The notes below the pieces were generated by a model that saw nothing but the letters and a program-made list of their open reading frames with translations, did no database searches and was not told where the DNA came from. Of a stretch of DNA of 16,220 bases, positions 1 to 6,957 are shown piece after piece (position 1 is the first letter of the stretch; each line of letters begins with the position of its first letter). This DNA comes from DASPRM01 sp035319065 (GTDB lineage Bacteria > Acidobacteriota > Terriglobia > Terriglobales > Acidobacteriaceae), in assembly GCA_035319065.1 (NCBI GenBank), contig DATHDM010000319.1:1-16220 (forward strand), given 5' to 3'. Both the position numbers and the translations under genes were made by a program.

Positions 1-738
1 GTTTTCCATCATTAGCACCCGGTCGGCGACCGCGATGGCCAGCGCACCCCCGCTGCCGCCCTCCCCGGTGATGGCGGTGACGATGGGCACTTCCAGCCGC
101 GCCATCTCGCGCAGGTTGCGCGCGATGGCCTCCGCCTGGCCCCGCTCTTCCGCACCCAGGCCGGGATTCGCCCCGGGCACATCCACCAGCGTGATAATCG
201 GCCGCCCGAACTTCTCCGCCAGCTTCATCACCCGCAGCGCTTTGCGGTAGCCCTCCGGGCTGGGCATGCCGAAATTGCGGTACACCTTCTGCTTGGTGTC
301 GCGCCCCTTCTGCATCCCCACCACGCAAACTCCGCGCCCGTGAAAGTCCGCCATTCCGCAAAGAATCGCGGGATCGTCGGCGAAGCCGCGGTCGCCATGA
401 ATCTCGCTCCAGTTGGCGAAAATGCGATCCACGTAATCCAGAAAGTAGGGACGCTGGGGGTGGCGTGCCAGCTCGGTGCGAAGCCAGGCATCCGACTTCT
501 CGGCCTTTTCGGCCTTGGCGGAAATTTGTTTGCGCAGCGCCTCCACCTGCTCATGTAGCGACTGCAACTGACGTTGGGCGTCTTCGTTGTCGCGGGCCAG
601 CGTCTCCAACTGCCCGATCTGGCGCTCGATCTTTTCCAGCTCCTGCTGCGCTTTGGTTGCCGATTCCATGAAATTGAACTTCCCGCTCCTGGCTTCCCCC
701 CTGAGCTGCTCCAGCTCCGTGCCCAGGATGTCCCGCAT
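1..738 (-). CDS. accA: Acetyl-CoA carboxylase carboxyltransferase subunit alpha (C-terminus beyond window)
   Basis: AccA pairs with AccD to form the carboxyltransferase that moves CO2 from carboxybiotin to acetyl-CoA, giving malonyl-CoA for fatty acid synthesis in the cytoplasm. The 246 visible codons follow E. coli AccA closely: a helical N-terminal region (about residues 25-80), then HPQRPYFLDY (93-102), KGRDTKQKVYRNFGMPSPEGYRKALR, a VDVPGANPGLGAEERGQ segment and the glycine-rich GEGGSGGALAI loop (225-235) expected to form an oxyanion hole. E. coli AccA is 319 residues, so about 70 residues lie beyond base 1. The start is uncertain: ATG at 738 is used here, but ATG at 669 (MESATKAQ) or TTG at 762 (preceded by GAGG) are possible. 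It lies about 100 nt downstream of dnaE on the same strand, an adjacency also seen in E. coli. The function is sure; the start is not. Confidence 0.95.
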   Translation of the reverse strand, partial: MRDILGTELEQLRGEARSGKFNFMESATKAQQELEKIERQIGQLETLARDNEDAQRQLQSLHEQVEALRKQISAKAEKAEKSDAWLRTELARHPQRPYFLDYVDRIFANWSEIHGDRGFADDPAILCGMADFHGRGVCVVGMQKGRDTKQKVYRNFGMPSPEGYRKALRVMKLAEKFGRPIITLVDVPGANPGLGAEERGQAEAIARNLREMARLEVPIVTAITGEGGSGGALAIAVADRVLMMEN

Positions 739-838
739 CAGCTCCGGTCCGGGAGGAGTCAAGAAAGCACCTCGCAACTGCTTGCTCGCCAGGGAGAATT
801 CGCTGCTGCCGCTCCGCTTTCGAATCGAGTGCGCGGGG

Positions 839-3800
839 CTAGTCCACCACCCGAATGCAGCCCTTCCCCAGAATCTGCTCTACGCAGCTGAGGAACGCGT
901 GGTCTGGGGAAACATTATAGCCTTCCGCATCCATCACCACCATGAAGTCGTGCTCGCGCTCCAAATCGAACAACACCTTGGCTTCGCCCTTGTGCTGGCT
1001 GACGATCGCGTGCAGGCGATCGATGGTGCCCTCCGTTGCGGTTTCCAGTGCGATCTTCAGCCGCAGTTTTCGCGGCAGGGCAGGTTGCGCTTCCTCCAGC
1101 GGGATCAGGTCGCTCACCATCAGCTTGGGATTGGCGCCTTCCTCCACCTTCACCGAGGCTCGCAGCAGCACCGGCACCTCCAGCTTCAGCCGCTCCACCA
1201 ACCGCTTGAAATTGTCGGAGAACAGCAGGAAGTCCACCGACCCGGTCATGTCCTCCAGCGTCCCTTGGGCGTATAGTTCGCCCCGCTTCGACTTCAGAAC
1301 GCGATGACCGGTGATGACCCCGCCCACATAGGCTGTCTCGTCTTTGCCCATCGACGATTTCATGGCAAAGATGTCTTCCGTGGTGAGCGCGCGGAAGTCC
1401 ATCAGCTTTCCCTGATACTTCTCCAGCGGGTGCCCGGTGATAAAGAATCCCAGAATCTCCTTCTCGTTCGCCAGGCGCGTGTGCTCGTCCCAGTCGGGCA
1501 CTTCGGGCAGCTTGTCGTTGCCGTTGGCGGTTGCTTCGGGAACATCGTCGAAGACCCCAAACAGCCCATGCTGGCCCGATTCCACATCGCGCTGCGCCTT
1601 TTGCCCGCGCTCGATGGCCTTGTCGAGCGCTGCCATCAGGGCTGAGCGTTTCCCCAGCGCATCCATCGCTCCGCTTTTGATCAGCGATTCCAACACCCGT
1701 TTGTTCAGCAGCCGCAGGTCCACCTTCTCACAGAAGGTGAACAGCGACGTGAACCGCCCCACCTGCTTGCGGGCTTCGAGAATCGATTCGATGGCGTTGT
1801 GCCCGACGTTCTTCACCGCCGCCAGCCCAAAGCGGATCGCGCTGCCGTGCGGCGTGAAGTTGGCGTCGCTCACGTTGATGTCCGGAGGCTCCACCGCGAT
1901 TCCCATCTCCCGGCACTCATTGATGTACTTCACCACATCGTCGGTGCTCCCCGTCACCGAGGTCAGCAGCGCTGCCATGAACTCCATCGGGTAGTGGGTC
2001 TTCAAGTAGGCCGTGTGATACGCCAGCACCGCGTACGCCGCGGAGTGCGACTTGTTGAAGCCGTAGCCCGCGAACTGTTCCATCAGGTCGAAGATTTTCT
2101 CCACCCTGCGTGCCGGGTAGCCGCGTTCGAGCGCGCCATCCAGGAAGCGCTTGCGCTGCGCCGCCATTTCCTCCGGCTTCTTTTTGCCCATGGCGCGCCG
2201 CAGCAGGTCGGCTTCACCCAGCGAGTAACCCGCCAGGCGGTTGGCGATCTGCATCACCTGCTCCTGGTACACGATCACGCCCAGCGTCTCCCGCAGGATC
2301 TCTTCCAGCTCCGGCAGCTCGTATTCGATCTTCTTCCGCCCGTGCTTGCGATCGATGAAATCGTCGATCATCCCGCCCTGGATCGGCCCCGGCCGGTAGA
2401 GCGCGTTCAGCGCCGTCAGATCTTCCAGGCTGCTCGGCTGATGACGCCGCAGCACATCGCGCATGCCGTGCGATTCAAACTGGAACACTCCCGACGTCAG
2501 CCCGGTGTGAAACACCTTCTGGTAGGTTTCCTGGTCGTCCCAGCCCAGTTGATTGAGGTCCAACTCCTCTCCGCGCGTCTGCCGGATCAGCTTCAGCGTT
2601 TCATCCAGGATGGTGAGCGTCGTCAGCCCCAGAAAGTCCATCTTCAGAAGCCCCAGCTTCTCGATGGCCTTCATGTCATAGGCAGTGACGATCTCTTCAT
2701 TCTTCGTCAGGTGCAGGGGCACGAGCTCGGTGAGCGGCTGGGGAGCGATCACCACCCCCGCCGCGTGCACCCCCGCGTTTCTCACCAGGCCCTCCAGGCG
2801 CTTCGCGGTATCGATGATCTGCCGCACCTGCGCTTCGCTGGCGTAGGCCTGCGCCAACTGGTGAGAATCTTTCAGCGCCTGCTCCAGGGTGATGTTCAGG
2901 GTGGTGGGCACCATCTTGGCGATGCGATCCACCTCCGCATACGGCATATCCATCACCCGGCCCACATCCTTGATCGCCGCCTTGGCCGCCATCGTCCCAA
3001 AGGTGATGATCTGCGCCACGTTCTCCCGGCCGTACTTCTCGGTGACGTAGCGGATCACCTCATCGCGGCGGTTCATGCAGAAGTCGATGTCGATATCGGG
3101 CATGGAAACCCGCTCCGGATTCAGGAAGCGCTCGAACAACAGCTCATTCTGCAGCGGGTCGATGTCAGTGATGGCTAGCGAATACGCCACCAACGACCCT
3201 GCCGCCGAGCCGCGCCCCGGGCCCACCGGGATGTTGTGTTCCCTGGCGTAGCGGATGAAGTCCCAGACAATCAGAAAGTATCCGGAGAACCTCATCTGCT
3301 TGATGATCTCGATCTCGCGGTTCAGCCGCTGCTCGTATTCGCTCAGCGGCTTGCGCAACTTCCCCTGCGCCTGCTGCCCGCTGAGCACCTCCAGGCGGCG
3401 CGCGAAGCCCTGCCGCGTCACATGCTCGAAGTAGCTGTCGGCGTCAAACCCTTCCGGCACTTCAAATCGCGGAAACGGGTTGCTCACCTTGCTCAGCTTC
3501 AGGTGGCAGCGCTCGGCGATCTCCAGCGTCCGGGCCAGCGCCTCGGGCGAGTCCGCGAAGACCTGTGCCATCTGCTCGTAGCTCTTGAGGAAGAACTGAT
3601 CGGTCTGGAACTTGATCCGGCTCTCTTCACGCACCGATTTGTTCGTCTGGATGCAAACCATCACGTCTTGCGCGTGCGCGTCGTCGTCGCACAGGTAATG
3701 GCTGTCGTTGGTGGCCACCACCGGCAGGTTCAGTTCCTGCGCCAGCTTGAACTGCGCGGGGAGAATCTTGCGCTCCTGCTCCAGCCCCTGGTTTTGCACC

Positions 3801-4327
3801 TCAACGTAGAAATTTCCCGCGCCGAAAATCGCTGCGAATTCGCCCGCTGCGCGCCTGGCAGAATCGTACTTGCCTTCCAGCAGCGCCTCGGCGACCTCCC
3901 CCTTCAGGCATCCCGAGAGTCCAATCAAGCCCTTGGCATGTTCCGCCAGGAAGCGCTTGCTCACCCGCGGCTTGTAGTAGAAACCTTTCAGCGAAGCCTC
4001 GGAGGTGATCTTCACCAGGTTGCGGTAACCCTCCTCATCGGCAGCCAGCACCAGCAGGTGGTTGTAGGTATCGCCGTCCGGCGGCGTGCGCCGGATGTCG
4101 TGATCCTCCTTCTTGCAGATGTAGAGTTCGCAGCCCAGGATGGGCTTGACACCCTCTGCCCTGGCAGCATTGAAGAAGTTGACCGCGCCAAAGATGTTGC
4201 CGTGATCGGTCATGGCGACCGCCGGCATTCCCAGTTCCTTTACCCGCCGGACCAGCTTCTCCACTTCACACGCGCCATCCAGCATGGAGTAGTCGGTGTG
4301 GACGTGAAGGTGGACAAATTGTGACAT
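839..4327 (-). CDS. dnaE: DNA polymerase III subunit alpha (replicative polymerase)
   Basis: This is the catalytic subunit of the chromosomal replicase, 1162 residues, the normal size for DnaE1. The N-terminal PHP domain (about 1-280) starts HLHVHTDYSMLDG and keeps likely metal ligands H8, H10, D17, H42 (TDHG), E67 (GCEL), H90, C140 and D208/H210 (NDSH). The polymerase core has GPGRGSAAGSLVAY (369-382), the catalytic motif PDIDIDF with D411 and D413 (E. coli D401/D403) and a third aspartate D564 in KMDFLG (E. coli D555). YRPGPIQGGMIDDFI and GYGFNKSHSAAYA follow. QHGLF (919-923) sits where E. coli has its internal beta-clamp-binding motif. An OB fold (about 995-1080) and a C-terminal tau-binding-type domain finish the protein. 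No Shine-Dalgarno stronger than GAAG is seen, and a good promoter lies very close upstream. The cca gene ends 88 nt upstream and accA follows downstream. Confidence 0.98.
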   Translation of the reverse strand: MSQFVHLHVHTDYSMLDGACEVEKLVRRVKELGMPAVAMTDHGNIFGAVNFFNAARAEGVKPILGCELYICKKEDHDIRRTPPDGDTYNHLLVLAADEEGYRNLVKITSEASLKGFYYKPRVSKRFLAEHAKGLIGLSGCLKGEVAEALLEGKYDSARRAAGEFAAIFGAGNFYVEVQNQGLEQERKILPAQFKLAQELNLPVVATNDSHYLCDDDAHAQDVMVCIQTNKSVREESRIKFQTDQFFLKSYEQMAQVFADSPEALARTLEIAERCHLKLSKVSNPFPRFEVPEGFDADSYFEHVTRQGFARRLEVLSGQQAQGKLRKPLSEYEQRLNREIEIIKQMRFSGYFLIVWDFIRYAREHNIPVGPGRGSAAGSLVAYSLAITDIDPLQNELLFERFLNPERVSMPDIDIDFCMNRRDEVIRYVTEKYGRENVAQIITFGTMAAKAAIKDVGRVMDMPYAEVDRIAKMVPTTLNITLEQALKDSHQLAQAYASEAQVRQIIDTAKRLEGLVRNAGVHAAGVVIAPQPLTELVPLHLTKNEEIVTAYDMKAIEKLGLLKMDFLGLTTLTILDETLKLIRQTRGEELDLNQLGWDDQETYQKVFHTGLTSGVFQFESHGMRDVLRRHQPSSLEDLTALNALYRPGPIQGGMIDDFIDRKHGRKKIEYELPELEEILRETLGVIVYQEQVMQIANRLAGYSLGEADLLRRAMGKKKPEEMAAQRKRFLDGALERGYPARRVEKIFDLMEQFAGYGFNKSHSAAYAVLAYHTAYLKTHYPMEFMAALLTSVTGSTDDVVKYINECREMGIAVEPPDINVSDANFTPHGSAIRFGLAAVKNVGHNAIESILEARKQVGRFTSLFTFCEKVDLRLLNKRVLESLIKSGAMDALGKRSALMAALDKAIERGQKAQRDVESGQHGLFGVFDDVPEATANGNDKLPEVPDWDEHTRLANEKEILGFFITGHPLEKYQGKLMDFRALTTEDIFAMKSSMGKDETAYVGGVITGHRVLKSKRGELYAQGTLEDMTGSVDFLLFSDNFKRLVERLKLEVPVLLRASVKVEEGANPKLMVSDLIPLEEAQPALPRKLRLKIALETATEGTIDRLHAIVSQHKGEAKVLFDLEREHDFMVVMDAEGYNVSPDHAFLSCVEQILGKGCIRVVD

Positions 4328-4338
4328 TGGTTACTTCG

Positions 4339-4367
4339 ATTTTAGTTCCCGGCGAGGAGGCTGGAAA
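4339..4367 (-). promoter_or_regulatory. Predicted sigma-70-type promoter of dnaE
   Basis: On the minus strand, TTTCCA (4367-4362, four of six matches to TTGACA) is followed after exactly 17 nt by TAAAAT (4344-4339, five of six matches to TATAAT). Transcription would start near 4332, only about five bases before the dnaE ATG at 4327, so the message would be almost leaderless. This fits the poor ribosome-binding site. The call rests on eye matching in a GC-rich region where this AT-rich hexamer stands out; dnaE may also be read through from cca. Confidence 0.45.
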
Positions 4368-4415
4368 GAGCGCGCGTCTGTGGAAAATGCGGCCGTTGTG
4401 GAGACTGGCACTCGG

Positions 4416-5993
4416 CTACTTCTTTTTCTTCGCTGTGGTCTTCGTGCCGTGGTGCGCCGCCGGCGTCTTTTTCTCCACCTTCACCGGTTTCTTCTGCGCC
4501 GCCTTCTCCGCGGTCTTTGCTGCCAGCCCCTCTGCTTTCTTCTCTGCTGCCTTGGCCGGCGGCTTTGCGCCGGGCTTCTCCGCCGAAGCCGCCACCTTCG
4601 CCACCGTGACGCTGGCGGCTTTCGCCGGCACAGCCGCGCCCGGCTTCCCCGGAGCAGGCGCTGCCTCCGTCTTGGCCGCACGCCCGCGCTTGGGCGGTGG
4701 CGGAGGCGGCGCCGGTGGAGGCGGCGCGAACGGCTTCAGAAACTTCACGATCTCGCTGTGCGAGCGCAGCCTTCCGTCCAGCATCAGCCGGAACGCTTCC
4801 TCCGCGATCTTGGGATACTCCGGCAACGACGGCGTGATGTGCAGCTCCGCCATCTCCGGAAATGGCAGCTTGTCTTTCAACTGCCGCCACTTGCCGAAGA
4901 AGTTCTTAATCTTCTGCTCCACCGCCTGCTGCCTCACGGTAGCCGCCAGGAACATCAGCGTCTCCGGATGAGCCTCGGTCAGCACCTTCCAGGTGCGCGA
5001 CGGCGTCGCAGCGTCCTTGCCGGAGAGCTTCTTCGCCAGCTCCTTGGCATCGTCATCCAGCCCGCGCCAGGTCTGTACCAGGTGCTTGTTAGGGATCAGC
5101 TTGCGAATGTCGCCCAGATCCTTCTCGCCCAGCCGCCGCGTGATGAAGTACAGGACCGCCGCCGCCGGATCGCCTTGTACGCCGATATCCGCCAGTTGTT
5201 GCTTGGTCTTGAGCAGCTGGCCCAGCCCGTTGGTATCTACCTTGGCCACGGTCCAGTGCGGATGCAGCACCTGCAGCCAGCCTTCTTTCTCCAGCGCCCG
5301 CAGCACGTGCAGCGGGTCATCCTCGTACGCCAGCCTTTCGATCTCGCTGCCGATGTCTGCGTGGTGAATATTCTCGATATAGTTGTTTTCCCTGGCGGAG
5401 TCGTAGCGCGCCTGGGTGCGCTCCTCCAGCGACCAGTGGAAGCGCGCGGCCAGCCGGGTCGCCCGGATCAGGCGCACTGGATCTTCCAGGAAGGCGTAGT
5501 TGTGCAGGATGCGGATTACCTTGGCTTCGATGTCCGCTGTGCCGTTGGCCGGATCCAGAAACAGCCCGCGCGAGCCTGGATTCAGCGACAACGCCATCGC
5601 GTTTACCGTGAAGTCGCGCCGCCGCAGGTCTTCCCCGATCGACGAGGGCGTGATTGCGGGCGGCTTTCCCGGTTTCTCGTAGACGGCTGTGTGCGCCATG
5701 CCGATCTCGCCCCGGATGTTTCCCGGGAAGAGCACCGTCAGCGACTTCACGTCATCGTCGGCGCCGATGACGATGACGCCGTGCCGCTCCAATTCCTTCT
5801 GCAGCCGCAGCGGGTTCCCCTGGATGGTGAAGTCCAGATCGCGAATGGGAAACCCGGTGAGGATGTCGCGGATGGTTCCCCCGGTCACGTAGAGATTCAT
5901 GCCCAGGGCGCGGGCCACGTCCTGAACCAGATTGACCGCCTTCATCTGGTCCGGCGTGAGCCGGGTTTCCATGGTGTAGATGTAGTCTGCCAT
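4416..5993 (-). CDS. CCA tRNA nucleotidyltransferase / poly(A) polymerase family protein with Ala/Lys/Pro-rich tail
   Basis: A class II nucleotidyltransferase that adds CCA to tRNA 3' ends, or possibly A-tails to RNA. Residues 1-420 carry the family motifs in order: VTGGTIRD (37-43), the catalytic RDLDF with D52 and D54, RRRDFTVNAMAL (124-135), EDPVRLIRATRLAARF (170-185) and ERLAYEDDPLHVLRALE (219-235). The head domain ends in a helical segment near 390-420. No HD phosphohydrolase motif is evident. From 423 the protein changes completely: a proline run (PPPPAPPPPPPKRGR) and then about 90 residues almost only of Ala, Lys, Pro, Glu and Thr, ending KTTAKKKK, as in histone H1-like tails. This probably disordered basic extension is not part of the usual enzyme. 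The start is set by AGGAGG just upstream. It is first of the cca-dnaE-accA series and divergent from the gene at 6352. CCA addition versus polyadenylation cannot be decided from sequence alone. Confidence 0.88.
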   Translation of the reverse strand: MADYIYTMETRLTPDQMKAVNLVQDVARALGMNLYVTGGTIRDILTGFPIRDLDFTIQGNPLRLQKELERHGVIVIGADDDVKSLTVLFPGNIRGEIGMAHTAVYEKPGKPPAITPSSIGEDLRRRDFTVNAMALSLNPGSRGLFLDPANGTADIEAKVIRILHNYAFLEDPVRLIRATRLAARFHWSLEERTQARYDSARENNYIENIHHADIGSEIERLAYEDDPLHVLRALEKEGWLQVLHPHWTVAKVDTNGLGQLLKTKQQLADIGVQGDPAAAVLYFITRRLGEKDLGDIRKLIPNKHLVQTWRGLDDDAKELAKKLSGKDAATPSRTWKVLTEAHPETLMFLAATVRQQAVEQKIKNFFGKWRQLKDKLPFPEMAELHITPSLPEYPKIAEEAFRLMLDGRLRSHSEIVKFLKPFAPPPPAPPPPPPKRGRAAKTEAAPAPGKPGAAVPAKAASVTVAKVAASAEKPGAKPPAKAAEKKAEGLAAKTAEKAAQKKPVKVEKKTPAAHHGTKTTAKKKK

Positions 5994-5995
5994 TC

Positions 5996-6001
5996 CCTCC
6001 T
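5996..6001 (-). promoter_or_regulatory. Shine-Dalgarno AGGAGG of the CCA nucleotidyltransferase gene
   Basis: A perfect AGGAGG ends only 2 nt before the ATG at 5993. The spacing is unusually short, but the next in-frame ATG (5972) lies 23 nt away, so 5993 remains the best start. It is the only strong ribosome-binding site I find in this window; most other genes have weak ones. Confidence 0.5.
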
Positions 6002-6204
6002 GCTTGCTGTGGGGCGGCTGAACTCTAAAGCCGACGCGCCCGGCCCGCCACTGGGCTTCCGCCGCCTTAGCCCCGGGGCGTTTTCCACAGCCCCGGATGC
6101 CGGCTACGAACGGAAAACCGCCCTCACCCTCCCAACTCCAGCTAAGTTGCTAATGGATAAACCATTTAGAGACGAAAACGAGGCGGCCGCAAACCCGTCA
6201 AAAT

Positions 6205-6215
6205 AACATAATGTT
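6205..6215. repeat. Short palindrome AACATAATGTT, possible operator
   Basis: AACAT and ATGTT form perfect 5-bp arms around a central A in the AT-rich part of the divergent intergenic region. It overlaps a -10-like CATAAT. A dimeric repressor site is possible, but a palindrome this short could arise by chance in AT-rich DNA. Confidence 0.25.
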
Positions 6216-6351
6216 CACGTTTTGGCTACCTTGCTCGCCATTGTGCATGAACCTGTCGGCAGAAAATGGCACAATCAGGTAACCGGCCCGGAATTTCCAT
6301 CCGACCAGCCGCCGCGCCCGGCCGCTTTCGCCGCCGTGCGCCTGAGACAAA

Positions 6352-6837
6352 ATGCCCTCGACTCACAAGAAGGTTATCGTCCGCAAGTTCGATCGCGACT
6401 CCATCAACGGTTTTGTCGCGCCCCGCTTCATTGTGGACGGAAAGCTGGAACTGCTGAATCCCGCCGGCAAACTCGTTTCCATCGATCTGGATACCATCAA
6501 GGGCGTCTACTTCGTGCGTGAGTTCTCCGAGTCGGAGGATCTCAGCCGCAAGACCTTCGCCTCGCGTCCCCGCGCCGAAGGCCTGTGGCTGCGCCTGCAC
6601 TTCAAGGACAACGACGTCCTCGAGGGCACCATGCCCAACGACCTCACCCAGATCTCGCCCGACGGCTTTCTGGTAGCCCCGCCCGACACGCGCTCCAACA
6701 CGCAGCGGGTGTTTGTGCCCCGCACGGCGCTCTCCTCGCTCGATGTCCTGGCTGTCATCGGCGGCCCTGCTGCCCGCCGGCGCAAGCCTCCCGAGCGCCG
6801 CGTGGATTCCCGCCAGGTTCCCATGTTCAGCGAGTAA
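6352..6837 (+). CDS. Conserved protein of unknown function, DUF6982-like
   Basis: A 161-residue soluble protein with no signal peptide or membrane segment. Two similar-looking beta-rich halves can be seen: KKVIVRKFDRDSINGFV...DLDTIKGVYFVREF (about 6-57), and GLWLRLHFKDNDVLEGTMPNDL...VFVPRTALSSLDVLAVIG (about 77-137), joined by an Arg/Ser-rich stretch. From memory this pattern (VRKFDRxxxxGFV, FVREF, GLWxRxxFxD, MPNxL, PPDxxSNxQRxFVPR) belongs to small proteins common in acidobacterial genomes, annotated DUF6982. I cannot confirm that here and I assign no function. The C-terminus is Arg/Pro-rich and looks disordered. The ATG has only GAGA as a possible ribosome-binding site. The gene lies 120 nt before lpxD on the same strand; co-transcription is possible, but a hairpin and repeat separate them. 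Confidence 0.75.
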   Translation: MPSTHKKVIVRKFDRDSINGFVAPRFIVDGKLELLNPAGKLVSIDLDTIKGVYFVREFSESEDLSRKTFASRPRAEGLWLRLHFKDNDVLEGTMPNDLTQISPDGFLVAPPDTRSNTQRVFVPRTALSSLDVLAVIGGPAARRRKPPERRVDSRQVPMFSE

Positions 6838-6841
6838 TACT

Positions 6842-6855
6842 CCACCCTGGGGTGG
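6842..6855. repeat. Inverted repeat CCACCC-TG-GGGTGG after the DUF6982-like gene
   Basis: Perfect 6-bp arms with a 2-nt centre begin four bases after the stop codon at 6837. As RNA this would form a short GC-rich hairpin of about five pairs with a tetraloop. There is no following T-run, so it is not a canonical intrinsic terminator. It abuts the dispersed repeat at 6852-6880. Confidence 0.4.
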
Positions 6856-6880
6856 CGCGGACATTCGTCTCCGTCCGGCC
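6852..6880 (+). repeat. Dispersed GC-rich intergenic repeat, degenerate copy
   Basis: The segment begins GTGGCGCGGACA, identical over 12 bases to 9655-9666, and continues with TTCGTCTCCG against CTGGTGTCCG at the other site. Both end in GGCC. The arms CGGAC (6858-6862) and GTCCG (6873-6877) keep a remnant of the palindrome seen in the other copy. It lies between two genes and looks like a decayed member of a short repeat family. Confidence 0.5.
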
Positions 6881-6957
6881 ATGCTGCCGCGTACTCTTCC
6901 CATCACCAGCCGGCCGCTAAAACTCAATTACAATTTCCTGTTGCGCCTGAACATGCC

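Larger units (their letters stand above)
5994..6351. other. Divergent intergenic region
   Basis: This 358-bp gap separates the minus-strand cca gene from the plus-strand gene at 6352. I see no credible ORF or RNA gene. An AT-rich island at about 6150-6215 contrasts with the GC-rich flanks and holds the 11-bp palindrome AACATAATGTT (6205-6215). Within it, CATAAT (6207-6212) resembles a plus-strand -10 box but has no -35 partner at normal spacing. On the minus strand TTGACG (6201-6196) is a good -35, but the hexamer 17 nt on (TTTTCG) is a poor -10. Promoters for both flanking genes presumably lie here, but none can be fixed. Confidence 0.6.

Noticed and set aside
1799..4324. Long plus-strand open frames (459 and 362 codons) opposite dnaE
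   Set aside because: They are antisense to a clearly functional dnaE, rich in His/Arg/Gln/Leu as expected for the reverse frame of a GC-rich gene, and show no domain.
4380..6206. 608-codon plus-strand open frame opposite the CCA nucleotidyltransferase gene
   Set aside because: The opposite strand encodes all family motifs. The plus frame is arginine-rich, has no recognisable motif and comes from GC-rich codon bias.
6267..6283. TGGCAC as a possible sigma-54 promoter upstream of the DUF6982-like gene
   Set aside because: The -12 GC element is missing at the required spacing.
6929..6934. TACAAT as a promoter -10 box for lpxD
   Set aside because: The hexamer is good, but no -35-like element lies at 16-18 nt, so it is mentioned only in the lpxD entry.
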